DNA of 64,000 nt from Alkalihalobacillus bogoriensis ATCC BAA-922 (GCF_000621445.1 NZ_JHYI01000010.1:124001-188000); one strand, 5' to 3'. Counted from the first letter of the stretch, positions 8,174 through 17,176 are shown. Notes: a model not told the origin generated them from the letters alone. Numbers and translations are program-made.

Positions 8174-8797
8174 TTAAAAGTTACGAAATTGACCGAATTG
8201 GTTTTGATTTCTAATTTGTTGTGTATTCGAGCCAGAAAATCCAGGTTGGAAGTTCGGTTGTTGATTGATCTGACCAAATTGAGCTTGTTGTTGTTGTGGT
8301 TGATATTGTGATTGTGCCGATTGCGCATTCTGTTGTCTTACATGCTGAATATCAGTACCAGCAAAAGATGTTTGCGCACCAGGGTAAGAACCGAAATTGT
8401 GTTGTTGGTTTTGTTGGATTTGTTGTTGATAGCCAAAATAAGGCTGAGCCGATTGCGCGTTTTGTTGTCTTACTTGCTGCACGTTTGTTCCTGAAAAGTT
8501 CGGTTGCCCTTGGCCGACAAAGTTTTGCTGAGAGTTAAAACTTTGTTGTCCAAACGGTTGGCCGTATTGTCCTTGAGCGGATTGGGCATTTTGTTGCCTT
8601 ACTTGTTGAATGTTAGTTCCCGCCATTGTTTGTTGATTTGATTGTGAAATAGGTTGCTGGAATCCATATTGTTGTTGAATTCCACCGAATTGCGTTTGTG
8701 CATTTTGCTGTCTGACATGGTTTACATCGGTATTTGCAAACCCTTGTTGAAACGCAGATTGTTGTCCATAAAATTGATTTTGATTATAGTTTGTCAT
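8174..8797 (-). CDS. sspE: gamma-type small acid-soluble spore protein, expanded
   Basis: A 207-residue Gln/Asn-rich protein containing five tandem copies of the gamma-SASP signature, such as AGTNVQQVRQQNAQSAQ, separated by Gln/Phe/Gly/Tyr-rich linkers. Gamma-type SASPs are spore-core amino-acid reserves degraded at germination; B. subtilis SspE has two repeats in about 84 residues, so this one is more than twice that length. The (D/N)xxQVRxQN unit is the same as in SspE. ATG at 8797 follows AGGAGGTG at normal spacing; the first GTG three codons earlier overlaps that site. Expression is expected in the forespore, but I could not assign a sigma-G promoter with confidence. Confidence 0.88.
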   Translation of the reverse strand: MTNYNQNQFYGQQSAFQQGFANTDVNHVRQQNAQTQFGGIQQQYGFQQPISQSNQQTMAGTNIQQVRQQNAQSAQGQYGQPFGQQSFNSQQNFVGQGQPNFSGTNVQQVRQQNAQSAQPYFGYQQQIQQNQQHNFGSYPGAQTSFAGTDIQHVRQQNAQSAQSQYQPQQQQAQFGQINQQPNFQPGFSGSNTQQIRNQNQFGQFRNF

Positions 8798-8874
8798 ATA
8801 ACACACCTCCTACCGCTTACTATTTACCAACAATAAAATAATATTTATTGTATTTTTACGGTAGGAGGAAAAAT

Positions 8875-9294
8875 CTATTGAAAAATACGATCAAAGGCTT
8901 GCCACGGCATTAATGCACAATTATGACGAGCTTTTAGTTGATGAACACCTTTTAAAGCAATCGCATCTCCAAGATCTATCGATTCTGGCTCAATTCCTTT
9001 CCGAATCATCGTTTCCATTGCTTCACGTAACTGAAAAGCTTCTTCTAGAGTAACGCCTTTAAGTCGTGTGGTCATCATCGAACATGAAGCCATACTAATA
9101 CTGCAACCCTCGCCAACAAATGAAATATCACGGATGGTATTTTCCTCACTTACGTTCACATATAATGTCATGACATCACCACATGTTGGGTTTTTATAAT
9201 GTTTGACGAGTGTATTGTTTCCATTTGTTTTTCGATGGTTTCGTTTTGATTTTGCATGGTCCAACACTACGCTGTGATATAGATTGTCGAGCAT
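8875..9294 (-). CDS. SufU-like iron-sulfur scaffold / zinc sulfurtransferase
   Basis: A 139-residue SufU/NifU-N family protein. The zinc-binding set of SufU is intact: Cys38 and Asp40 in NPTCGD, Cys64 in GEGCSIS and Cys126 in HNCAL, at the same spacing as Cys41/Asp43/Cys66/Cys128 of B. subtilis SufU. SufU is a zinc-dependent sulfur acceptor for SufS. No suf operon surrounds this copy; it starts 19 nt after the ZagA-type GTPase and seems to share its Zur-boxed promoter. The ATG at 9294 has AGGAGGG about 6 nt upstream. It may be a second SufU made in zinc limitation, or a client of ZagA; both ideas are inference. Confidence 0.87.
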   Translation of the reverse strand: MLDNLYHSVVLDHAKSKRNHRKTNGNNTLVKHYKNPTCGDVMTLYVNVSEENTIRDISFVGEGCSISMASCSMMTTRLKGVTLEEAFQLREAMETMIRKGIEPESIDLGDAIALKGVHQLKARHNCALMPWQAFDRIFQ

Positions 9295-9313
9295 ATTTTC
9301 CCTCCTAGTCTGT

Positions 9314-10519
9314 TTATGCCTGTTGTCTTTGTACATCCCATGTAAACGGGTCTTCAAACGAAATCCAATCCTCAATGATTTCTGAATCCGTTAGTAAACA
9401 CTCATCTAACTCTTTTATGATTTTGTCTTTTTCGAGTTCAGTTCCAATAAAAACTAACTTTGTATGGCGATCACCGTATTGTGGATCCCACTGTTGTTTA
9501 ATATGAGGGTTTTGTTTTAAAATTTGTTGTTTTTCTTTTTCTGGTAAACTAGCTACCCAATACGAAATCGGCTCAAGAGAAACAGATGGCCCCGCTTGTG
9601 ATAAGAGTAAAGCAAGATTGTTGCGAGTTGCACACCAAACAATACCTTTCGCTCGTACAATGTTTTTTGGCATCGACTGAAGCCACCGTTGAAATCTGAC
9701 AGAATGAAACGGCTCTCTTCGACTATAAACAAAAGAGGAAATTCCGTATTCTTCTGTTTCAGGGGTGTGTTCTTTATGGCCACCCCCTTCTAATTCTCGC
9801 AGCCAACCGGCAGATTGACTTGCCTCGTGAAAATTAAATAAGTGGGTATTTAAAATTTCTTTCGATTCAACCTTTCCGTTTGAAGTTCGTATAAATTTAG
9901 CAGAGGGCTGTAGCTTCCTTAAGACTTGTTCTAATTTAGTGATTTCTTCTTCAGTGACTAAATCACATTTATTAATGACAATCACATCACAAAATTCAAT
10001 TTGGTCAATCAATAAATCAGCAATTTCTCTCGTATCTTCATCACCAAGTGCTTCTTTTCTGTCTAGCAATGATTCTCCCGATTGAAAATCATGCCAAAAC
10101 CGATTCGCGTCAACAACCGTAACCATCGTATCCAAACGACAGAATTGAGTTAAGTCGATGTTGAGTTCTTCATCTATGTATGAAAACGTTTGGGCAACAG
10201 GAACAGGTTCGCTTATTCCGGTTGATTCGATCACGATATAATCAATATTGCCGGCTTTCGCTAATTTTTCTACTTCGATAAGCAAGTCCTCTCTTAATGT
10301 GCAGCAAATACATCCATTTGACATTTCGACTAATTTTTCTTCCGTTCTTGAAAAATCTCCCCCCTGCTCAATTAAATCAGCGTCAATATTAATTTCACTC
10401 ATGTCATTGACAATTACCGCCACCTTTAGCCCGTCGCGATTTTGTAACAAATGATTTAGTACCGTTGTTTTTCCTGAGCCTAAATACCCGCTTAATACTG
10501 TAATTGGAATGATGCTCAT
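9314..10519 (-). CDS. zagA: zinc-responsive GTPase metallochaperone ZagA (YciC)
   Basis: A 401-residue COG0523 GTPase that closely matches B. subtilis ZagA/YciC in length and sequence. Walker A GYLGSGKTT is at residues 11-19, then MSNGCICCTLREDLL with cysteines 70, 72 and 73, IVINKCD, and the long C-terminal domain with VRAKGIVWCATRNNLALLLS. In B. subtilis the protein is Zur-repressed, responds to ZTP and keeps FolE active as zinc falls. ATG at 10519 follows AAGGAGGA; the longer frame upstream would run through the operator. A Zur box lies 19 nt upstream. It is followed by the SufU-like gene in the same transcript. Confidence 0.94.
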   Translation of the reverse strand: MSIIPITVLSGYLGSGKTTVLNHLLQNRDGLKVAVIVNDMSEINIDADLIEQGGDFSRTEEKLVEMSNGCICCTLREDLLIEVEKLAKAGNIDYIVIESTGISEPVPVAQTFSYIDEELNIDLTQFCRLDTMVTVVDANRFWHDFQSGESLLDRKEALGDEDTREIADLLIDQIEFCDVIVINKCDLVTEEEITKLEQVLRKLQPSAKFIRTSNGKVESKEILNTHLFNFHEASQSAGWLRELEGGGHKEHTPETEEYGISSFVYSRREPFHSVRFQRWLQSMPKNIVRAKGIVWCATRNNLALLLSQAGPSVSLEPISYWVASLPEKEKQQILKQNPHIKQQWDPQYGDRHTKLVFIGTELEKDKIIKELDECLLTDSEIIEDWISFEDPFTWDVQRQQA

Positions 10520-10537
10520 TTTTATTTCCTCCTTATA

Positions 10538-10556
10538 AATCGTAATGATTACTATT
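10538..10556. promoter_or_regulatory. Zur box upstream of zagA
   Basis: AATCGTAATGATTACTATT matches the palindromic Zur operator at 17 of 18 arm positions and sits 19 nt from the start codon at 10519. Confidence 0.85.
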
Positions 10557-10612
10557 TGTGTATTGTAACGAGGATTTTTCATTCTGTCAAAGAATTATTT
10601 TCTAAAATAAAA

Positions 10613-10649
10613 AAGCCCCACGTAAAACGAATATCGTTCACGTGGGGCT
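10613..10649 (-). terminator. terminator after the 512-residue membrane protein gene
   Basis: Minus-strand stem AAGCCCCACGTGAACG with CGTTTTACGTGGGGCTT, followed by TTTTTA. It lies between the membrane-protein stop (10663) and the zagA promoter. Confidence 0.88.
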
Positions 10650-10662
10650 TAAAACATAAAAA

Positions 10663-12201
10663 CTAAGCAAGAAAGAGTGCAAAAGTGACTCCTATGACTC
10701 CGAGTAAAGCTAAAACATATACAGGTTTGTTTGGCATATGTCCGTCGCGCTCCATTGCTTTTCCAAACATATAAAAGACTAATGGATGAACTAAAAATGG
10801 CATAGAAAAGATAAATGGGATTAGCAAGGCTGCTTCTGTACCAAACATCTCTCCTTGTATAGCTGCAAATAAGCCAAAATGAGAAATCGCTGACGTTTGG
10901 GCCATCGTTGTGTATTCAAATGACATTGTACTTAGACTTAATAACATCAGTCCGCCAAATACCGCGCAAATTTGCCAGCCAAAAGAAAATTGCATTAAAG
11001 CTTTGACTTCTTTTCTATCATCATCATTTGCTTTTCGTAAATTAAATAGAGCAAGAGCTGTCAGTCCAACACCAATGGCAACAATAATCGCAGTAGGTCC
11101 TATCCAAAGTGAGCCTCGTTCCGCACTTATCGCTAACACTGAAAATACAAATACATGGCCGAAAAATGGGATGTTAATCATAATCGGGGCACGTTTTGCA
11201 GCGATACTCCCAAAGTCACCTGCCGTACAAGCTCCGGTTAACCCTGAGTGTGATAAGGAACCCGCCATTCCTGGAGCTAAATTCCGCGCATGTGAGGTTC
11301 GTGCAATGAGCATCACGAGGGCAATTCCACCAAACATCCATAATAATTGACCGAAAAACCCGTACGCTAAAACAGCGTTCATTCCTTCAATCGCAAAAGC
11401 ATCGCCAATGCGGGAGCCACCGACCATGAAATTAGCAGCTAACACAACTGGGATTCCTGCAAATAAAAGAGCTCGTATTGTTGGGCCAAATGTCCAGTTA
11501 TAAAAAATTGCTCCGAGTGCGGCTGAAATCATCATCGCAAAGAAGATTTGCGGAAGCGCAATAACGGAACTGATTGCTTGTGCAATATGATAAGAAAGGT
11601 ATAAAACAACAATAATGAGTGCAAGCTCTAGAAGCCCTTTCCGTATATATTGATGTTTATTTTTGATTTGTGCGCGATTATCAATCAGAATAACAGCAAA
11701 GACAATTCCGATATAAGCAATCAGTGGATTATAAGCAGCTAAACCTTCTGCTCCTTGCCCATGCAAAATCATTCGAACAAATGCTTCAATCCCTAATAAT
11801 AAGAAAAAAGCACGAATGATAAAAATAAATTGAGTACGGCTTGTCCCTAAAATAGTTTCTTCATCGCAAGGAACAACAATATCATCAACTTCTAATTTTT
11901 TGTTTCCTAAAATTTTGCGAAGCTCTTGTCCCCCAACGAAAAATGAGACAATTAACGCAATAATCGTAGTTCTCGCCATAAAATCAACAAAAGGAAACTC
12001 AACGAGACCTGGTGATGCAATTCCAACATTCACGAGTATAAAGCCGAGCAAAAGCCCAAAAATAACGATGATTAGAATTGGTGAAAACCTAGTTCCTGCA
12101 ACAACGGTTCGTGAAATTAACACCATTGGTATGAGGAAAAATAATAAAATCCAAAATTGGTTTAACACTTGCAAGTGCGTAATTTGTTCAATAATTTCCA
12201 A
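10663..12201 (-). CDS. polytopic membrane protein, probable transporter
   Basis: A 512-residue protein with about 12 hydrophobic segments, beginning with FWILLFFLIPMVLISRTVV and ending with VLALLGVIGVTFALFLA. I do not recognise the family. Notable features are FFVGGQELRKILGNKK after the third segment, a cytoplasmic-looking loop LEVDDIVVPCDEETILGTSRTQ near residues 104-125, and a glycine-rich SLSHSGLTGACTAGDFGS stretch in the middle that looks like a re-entrant or substrate-binding region. The start is TTG at 12201 with AAGGGG 8 nt upstream. It is monocistronic with its own terminator. A secondary carrier is the most likely class; the substrate is unknown. Confidence 0.75.
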   Translation of the reverse strand: MEIIEQITHLQVLNQFWILLFFLIPMVLISRTVVAGTRFSPILIIVIFGLLLGFILVNVGIASPGLVEFPFVDFMARTTIIALIVSFFVGGQELRKILGNKKLEVDDIVVPCDEETILGTSRTQFIFIIRAFFLLLGIEAFVRMILHGQGAEGLAAYNPLIAYIGIVFAVILIDNRAQIKNKHQYIRKGLLELALIIVVLYLSYHIAQAISSVIALPQIFFAMMISAALGAIFYNWTFGPTIRALLFAGIPVVLAANFMVGGSRIGDAFAIEGMNAVLAYGFFGQLLWMFGGIALVMLIARTSHARNLAPGMAGSLSHSGLTGACTAGDFGSIAAKRAPIMINIPFFGHVFVFSVLAISAERGSLWIGPTAIIVAIGVGLTALALFNLRKANDDDRKEVKALMQFSFGWQICAVFGGLMLLSLSTMSFEYTTMAQTSAISHFGLFAAIQGEMFGTEAALLIPFIFSMPFLVHPLVFYMFGKAMERDGHMPNKPVYVLALLGVIGVTFALFLA

Positions 12202-12371
12202 CGTTCTATCCCCTTATTCAAATATACTGATAAAGTGTACCTTAAGTATGGAAAAGAGTAAATGGATGTAAGCCTATACATCTAGTACACAGAATAGTAA
12301 ATGATTTCAGAACACTTACTATTTATGGTATACGATTATTAGGATAAACACATAGTGGACACTTTATGACG

Positions 12372-12405
12372 AAAAAGAGAAGGTGTTTGTCACACCTTCT
12401 CTTTT
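12372..12405 (-). terminator. terminator after the GGDEF gene
   Basis: The stem AAAGAGAAGGTGT / CACACCTTCTCTTT has a TTG-type tight loop and A/T runs on both sides, so it could work in both directions. It overlaps the stop codon at 12404. Confidence 0.8.
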
Positions 12406-13993
12406 ATCGTTCGTTTACTATGAACTCTTCTTGTACAGGTTCAGATGAATACAATTGGATGCAATTACGACCATGATGTTTTGCCTCGTAAAGTGCTTTA
12501 TCGGCTTGTTGGATTAGGGTTGTTAATAAAAGAGGTGGTTGGTCAAAAGAAAAGCTTTCCGTCGTTATTCCAAAACTTGAAGTAACCCGGATGGCGTCGT
12601 TATTTATCGTGATTGTTGCTTCATATACTTGGCTACGAATGTCATTTGCGATTAAGCTAGCATCTAGCACCGACGTATTTGGTAAACAGATAATAAACTC
12701 TTCTCCACCGTATCTGCCAATAATGTCAGTATCACGTAAGCAAGTTTTGGCTGCATGAATAACTTCCACTAACACTTTATCGCCAGCTTCATGGCCGTAC
12801 GTATCATTGACCATTTTAAAGTGATCGATATCAAACATAATAAAAGAAACGGTCCCCTCTTGTTCTTTCAAAGTGGTGATGGTTTGCTCGGCTTCTTTCA
12901 TAAAAAATGTCCTGTTTAAAATTTGGGTTAAGCCATCCATACTTGCTAATATCGTTAATTGCTCTTCTAATTTTACACGTTCTGTAACATCAATAAATGA
13001 AATAACTCGACCAACAAACGATTTATGATTACGATAAACAGGGGTAAATCGAATATGGTAATGGTGAGTAGTTCCTGTTTGCACTGAATGATAATCAGAG
13101 TCTTTATCAGACATTATAATAGTCTTTAATTCAAGTTGATGTTGTAACACTTCAGCAATGGACCGCCCAAGTACATGATTTCCTAAAGAAGGAATAATCT
13201 GTTTCATTGCTTGATTATAGTCGATAATCCTATAGTGTTGATTAATGACGATAACCCCTTCTTGCATATTTTCAAAAACAGTTTCACGAGCTATAGGAAC
13301 AACATTAAACATTTGCAAGGAAAGAATAGCAGCTCCATGAAATAAAAAAGCAACACTCATTGAAATCGGGCCTGTGTCAATCCCATATGGGCTAGTGCCA
13401 GTTAAATAAAAAATACTTCCGATGACCGGAATTACAAGTCCGATGATCATTAGGAAAATTTGCATTTTAAATCGGAATCGAACTTTTTTCATATGAATAA
13501 GCAATATACATAAGCTTGCGGCTATACATACATAAAGGAAAATCGAATGGACGTAAAACCAAAGCCCTCCTTCTAACACTAAAAGCGGAAAAGGTCCATC
13601 TGTTGAAACGGTAACTGAAGTATAGTAATAGTGGTGCAAGTCGTTTGTGAAATGAAAAAAGATCGTTAGTTGCGGTATGAAATATAAAAAAAATAAGAGA
13701 ATTGGAGGCAGTTTTCGACCGACATACTCTACACACATGAGCAAAATAAATACGGGAATAAAAGGCAAAGCTAAATACTCAACTTTTAACCATAACTTCA
13801 TCGCATCTAGCGTTGTACTATTTAATTCAAGAACATAGGAAAATGAAAAAATAGCACACATTAGAGTAGCAAAGATATAATATCTTCCACCTGGCGCAGA
13901 TTTAAATGTAAATAAAGCATACATACATAAAAATAAACAAAGTAAACTTCCAAATACTCCAACAACCGTAAATATGAATAATTGCTCAGCCAT
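12404..13993 (-). CDS. membrane diguanylate cyclase (7TM-PAS-GGDEF)
   Basis: A 529-residue predicted diguanylate cyclase making c-di-GMP. The N-terminal 230 residues hold seven hydrophobic segments of the type seen at the N terminus of some histidine kinases. A PAS domain follows (MQEGVIVINQHYRIIDYNQAM to ISFIDVTERV), then a GGDEF domain with the active-site motif GGEEF. An RDTD inhibitory-site motif precedes GGEEF by exactly five residues, so product feedback is likely. ATG at 13993 (MAEQLF) was chosen because GGAG lies 8 nt upstream; an ATG 14 codons earlier has no such site. It is monocistronic. Confidence 0.9.
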   Translation of the reverse strand: MAEQLFIFTVVGVFGSLLCLFLCMYALFTFKSAPGGRYYIFATLMCAIFSFSYVLELNSTTLDAMKLWLKVEYLALPFIPVFILLMCVEYVGRKLPPILLFFLYFIPQLTIFFHFTNDLHHYYYTSVTVSTDGPFPLLVLEGGLWFYVHSIFLYVCIAASLCILLIHMKKVRFRFKMQIFLMIIGLVIPVIGSIFYLTGTSPYGIDTGPISMSVAFLFHGAAILSLQMFNVVPIARETVFENMQEGVIVINQHYRIIDYNQAMKQIIPSLGNHVLGRSIAEVLQHQLELKTIIMSDKDSDYHSVQTGTTHHYHIRFTPVYRNHKSFVGRVISFIDVTERVKLEEQLTILASMDGLTQILNRTFFMKEAEQTITTLKEQEGTVSFIMFDIDHFKMVNDTYGHEAGDKVLVEVIHAAKTCLRDTDIIGRYGGEEFIICLPNTSVLDASLIANDIRSQVYEATITINNDAIRVTSSFGITTESFSFDQPPLLLTTLIQQADKALYEAKHHGRNCIQLYSSEPVQEEFIVNER

Positions 13994-14114
13994 ACCATCT
14001 ACTCCATATAGTAAAAAAGTTTTAAGTCTTTTCATTATAATGGTAATCAGATATGCCGACTAGCTTTTTTTTGGAGGGAAAGACGGAGGAAGTCGGTAGT
14101 GTTTCCTTTCTAAT

Positions 14115-14175
14115 AAAAAAGCTAGGATACGAACTGTGTATGCTTTAAGCACACTTTCGTTACGTCCTAGCTTTA
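14115..14175 (-). terminator. terminator after the alcohol dehydrogenase gene
   Basis: The outer stem AAAGCTAGGA / TCCTAGCTTT encloses inner pairing of ACGAA with TTCGT and GTGT with ACAC. The minus-strand end is TTTTTTATTAG. Confidence 0.78.
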
Positions 14176-14186
14176 TAAAATCCTAT

Positions 14187-15350
14187 TTATTTTGCTAAAT
14201 GGAATATTTGTAACACATCTTCTTCTTTTAATTTCACGAAGTTTCCTAGTTCCCATCGTTCTGTTGCTTTTTTTGCCATTTCCTTAAAATGCGTTTCATC
14301 AATCTCAACCTCTGTTAGTGTAATCGGCATACCGATAGATTGTAGAAATTGCTCGAATCGTTTTATTCCTTCTCTTGCTGTTTTTTCGATATCATATAAA
14401 TCAATTTCGACATCCCAAACACGGTTAGCAAATTGGGCAAAACGATTGATGTCATGTTGATACACATATTTCATCCAAGCTGGAAAAACAATCGCAAGTC
14501 CTGCTCCATGAGCAATGTCATATATGCCACTAATTTCATGTTCAATATCATGGCTAGCCCAATCACCGATTCTCCCAGTACTTAATAAGTCATTATGAGC
14601 GATTGTACCAGACCACATAATCTCAGCACGGGCATGATAGTTCGTAGGGTCCTCTAACGCCGTTTTCGCATTTGAAATAATCGTACGTAATGTCGACTCA
14701 CATAATCGGTCTGTTAAATCTACATGCGTTTCATTTGTAAAATAACGTTCTAATATATGAGCGATCATATCAGTAATCCCACATGCTGTTTGGTATGGCG
14801 GTAATGTATATGTAAGCTCAGGATTTAATATCGCAAACACCGGTCGCATCGAAGGATGACCCATTGCTCGTTTATATAAGCCATCTTCATTTGTAATGAC
14901 TGTTCCTGCACTACTTTCACTTCCTGCAGCTGGAATCGTTAAAATCACTCCAATTGGTAAACAATCACTCACATGGGCTTCTCCTGTGAAAAAGTCCCAT
15001 ACGTCGCCATCATATTTCACCCCAGCTGCTATCGCTTTGGCAGAATCGATGACGCTTCCTCCTCCAACTGCGAGGATAAAGGGAATATCATGTTCTTTAC
15101 AAAGTGAAATCCCTTCTCTTACTAGGCTGACCCTTGGATTTGGAACAACGCCACCCAATTCAAATATTTCGATCCCTTGTTCAGTTAATGAAGCCACAAC
15201 TTTGTCATACAGCCCACTCTTCTTTATACTTCCACCGCCATAATGAAGTAATAATTTTTTCCCGAACGGAACAGACTCTTGTCCTACTTTATGTTCTGTA
15301 TCTTTACCAAAAATAATTTTTGTAGCATTTTGGAACTCAAAATTTTGCAT
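14187..15350 (-). CDS. iron-containing alcohol dehydrogenase (YugJ/BDH-like)
   Basis: A 387-residue group III, iron-dependent alcohol dehydrogenase of the NAD(P)H-dependent butanol dehydrogenase type. The N-terminal nucleotide-binding half contains LLHYGGGSIKKSGLYD and AVGGGSVIDSAKAIA. The C-terminal helical half contains metal ligands in ITDMIAHILERYF and ASHDIEHEISGIYDIAHGAGL. Length and the start MQNFEFQNATKIIFG match B. subtilis YugJ and YugK. The likely reaction is aldehyde-to-alcohol reduction. The gene is alone between a terminator and a divergent small gene. Confidence 0.92.
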   Translation of the reverse strand: MQNFEFQNATKIIFGKDTEHKVGQESVPFGKKLLLHYGGGSIKKSGLYDKVVASLTEQGIEIFELGGVVPNPRVSLVREGISLCKEHDIPFILAVGGGSVIDSAKAIAAGVKYDGDVWDFFTGEAHVSDCLPIGVILTIPAAGSESSAGTVITNEDGLYKRAMGHPSMRPVFAILNPELTYTLPPYQTACGITDMIAHILERYFTNETHVDLTDRLCESTLRTIISNAKTALEDPTNYHARAEIMWSGTIAHNDLLSTGRIGDWASHDIEHEISGIYDIAHGAGLAIVFPAWMKYVYQHDINRFAQFANRVWDVEIDLYDIEKTAREGIKRFEQFLQSIGMPITLTEVEIDETHFKEMAKKATERWELGNFVKLKEEDVLQIFHLAK

Positions 15351-15500
15351 GATTATGCCTCCTTTCTCTCATCTTAGTCTGAATAAAATAGAAACGCAAG
15401 TGATTGCAATTTGAGTGATAGCAAGACTGTTTATTGGAATCAATTACTCGTCTTGAATTAGTAAAGTCAGGTGATACTACGGGAGAAAGGAGGATTTCAC

Positions 15501-15638
15501 ATGACAAATATAATGGATGGAATGGATGCTGTACGTTTCCGTTCGGGGAATCCGATTACAGGTAAACGTAAAACACAACAAAATAGAAACAAGAAAAAAA
15601 TGCCACTCGTTTTAAAAAAATTAAAAAATGGTTCATAA
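15501..15638 (+). CDS. small basic protein, unknown
   Basis: A 45-residue, strongly basic protein (MTNIMDGMDAVRFRSG at the start, then a Lys/Arg-rich tail with GKRKTQQNRNKKK). The near-perfect ribosome binding site AAAGGAGG precedes the ATG by about 7 nt, which is the main reason to call it a gene. It is unrecognised; its size and charge would suit a nucleic-acid-binding or spore protein, but nothing shows this. It lies 65 nt upstream of the erythromycin-esterase-family gene in the same direction and could share its transcript. Confidence 0.6.
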   Translation: MTNIMDGMDAVRFRSGNPITGKRKTQQNRNKKKMPLVLKKLKNGS

Positions 15639-15703
15639 AAGAGATTGCTCTATAAGGCAAGGTGCTTTATAGAGTCATATTTCAACGTATGGAGGTTGGA
15701 CAC

Positions 15704-16960
15704 TTGAAAAATGAATTCGTGCAACATATAAAAGATAATGCCATTCGCTTTGACTCGATCGATGATTTACAACCTATGCTAGAAAAAGCAAGTGAAGCCC
15801 AATTTGTATTGTTAGGTGAAGCAACCCATGGTACGTCTGAATTTTATAGATTGCGAACGGAAATATCGAAATGGTTAATTGAAAAGAAAGGTTTTCAATT
15901 TATAGCTGTAGAAGGTGACTGGCCTGCCTGTTATGAAGCAAACCGCTACATAAAAGGGTATAGTTCAGTAGATAATGCTAGAGATGCATTACAACAGTTT
16001 AATCGTTGGCCAACTTGGATGTGGGCAAATGAAGAAGTGGCTGAGTTATTAACATGGCTTCGATCTTATAATGATTCCATTCAAAAAGCAAAAGTTGGAT
16101 TTTATGGAATTGACATTTATAGTTTGTGGGAATCAATGCAAGCGGTCGTTCAACATTTGGAAGAAATCGGCTCTCCTGTTGCTGCCGATGCGAGAAAAGC
16201 TTTTCATTGTTTTGAACCTTTTCACCGAGAGCCACAACTGTATGGCGTATCCGCTTCCCTATATGGAGAAGATTGCTTAGAAGAACTTTTACAGCTTTTA
16301 GATGAGCTCCAAAAAGCAAAACACAACTTTCCAAAAGACAATGAAGCAACGTTAAACTTACAAGTGAATTCAATCGTAGCTGATAACGCAGAACATTATT
16401 ACCGCGCCATGGTGACAAATGATAATGAATCATGGAATATTCGTGATCGTCATATGGTTCAGGCTTTGGATGAAATTTTAACCTTTTACCGGAAAGGAAA
16501 AGGAATCATTTGGGAACATAACACCCATATTGGTGATGCAAGGGCAACAGATATGGTGGCAGATGGTATGGTCAATGTCGGACAACTCGCTCGGGAACGG
16601 TATGGACGAGAAAACGTCTATTCAATTGGGTTTGGTACGTATGAAGGAACCGTAATAGCGGCTGACCGTTGGGGAGAACCAATGAAAGTTATGGCTGTTC
16701 CAAAAGCTAGCCCCCATAGTTGGGAAGCATATTTACATGAAGCAGGTGCATTTAATAAATTTATACATTTTCATGATAAAAATGAGGCATTGTTTTCCAA
16801 TACAATGGGTCATAGGGCGATTGGCGTCACATACAATCCCCATTATGAGCAATATGGAAATTACGTCCCTTCTCAACTATCTAAACGATATGATGGATTT
16901 ATTCATGTCGAAAAAACAACAGCACTCCATCCATTAGTGAAGTCGAACACAATGTTGTAG
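15704..16960 (+). CDS. erythromycin esterase family protein
   Basis: A 418-residue member of the erythromycin-esterase (EreA/EreB) superfamily. The catalytic signature LGEATHGTSEFYRLR supplies the essential Glu and His, and WEHNTHIGDA supplies the second histidine region. VEGDWPACYEANRYI is also conserved. Chromosomal homologues are widespread in Bacillaceae and most have no proven macrolide activity, so resistance should not be assumed. The start is probably TTG at 15704, with GGAGG 8 nt upstream; the in-frame ATG upstream would overlap that site. A terminator follows at 16979. Confidence 0.85.
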   Translation: MKNEFVQHIKDNAIRFDSIDDLQPMLEKASEAQFVLLGEATHGTSEFYRLRTEISKWLIEKKGFQFIAVEGDWPACYEANRYIKGYSSVDNARDALQQFNRWPTWMWANEEVAELLTWLRSYNDSIQKAKVGFYGIDIYSLWESMQAVVQHLEEIGSPVAADARKAFHCFEPFHREPQLYGVSASLYGEDCLEELLQLLDELQKAKHNFPKDNEATLNLQVNSIVADNAEHYYRAMVTNDNESWNIRDRHMVQALDEILTFYRKGKGIIWEHNTHIGDARATDMVADGMVNVGQLARERYGRENVYSIGFGTYEGTVIAADRWGEPMKVMAVPKASPHSWEAYLHEAGAFNKFIHFHDKNEALFSNTMGHRAIGVTYNPHYEQYGNYVPSQLSKRYDGFIHVEKTTALHPLVKSNTML

Positions 16961-16978
16961 AAAAAAACATAACATAAG

Positions 16979-17017
16979 AAGACCGTAGAACAATATTCTA
17001 CGGTCTCATATTTTTTT
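16979..17017 (+). terminator. terminator after the esterase-family gene
   Basis: The stem GACCGTAGAA / TTCTACGGTC with a 5-nt loop is followed by TCATATTTTTTT. Confidence 0.87.
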
Positions 17018-17176
17018 ACTTTGATGTTTGTTGTGTATTTTTAGTCTTTTCTTCATTTTCTAAACCTTTGTCACTAAAATCCATTATCACTATGTAAGCC
17101 ATCGCTAATTGGCCCACCTTGTATTTCCATTTTAGTGTTGTTCCGCTTTTTTTGTTCCAATTTTCACGCTCCCTCT

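Noticed and set aside
8174-8797. Tandem repeats considered as a non-coding repeat array
   Set aside because: They keep frame and encode the gamma-SASP signature with a proper start, ribosome binding site and terminator.
10910-12271. Plus-strand open frames opposite the 512-residue membrane protein
   Set aside because: Shadows of the transmembrane coding sequence with no ribosome binding site.
15704-16960. Macrolide resistance determinant
   Set aside because: The Ere superfamily fold is clear, but chromosomal homologues without known resistance are common and there is no mobile-element context.
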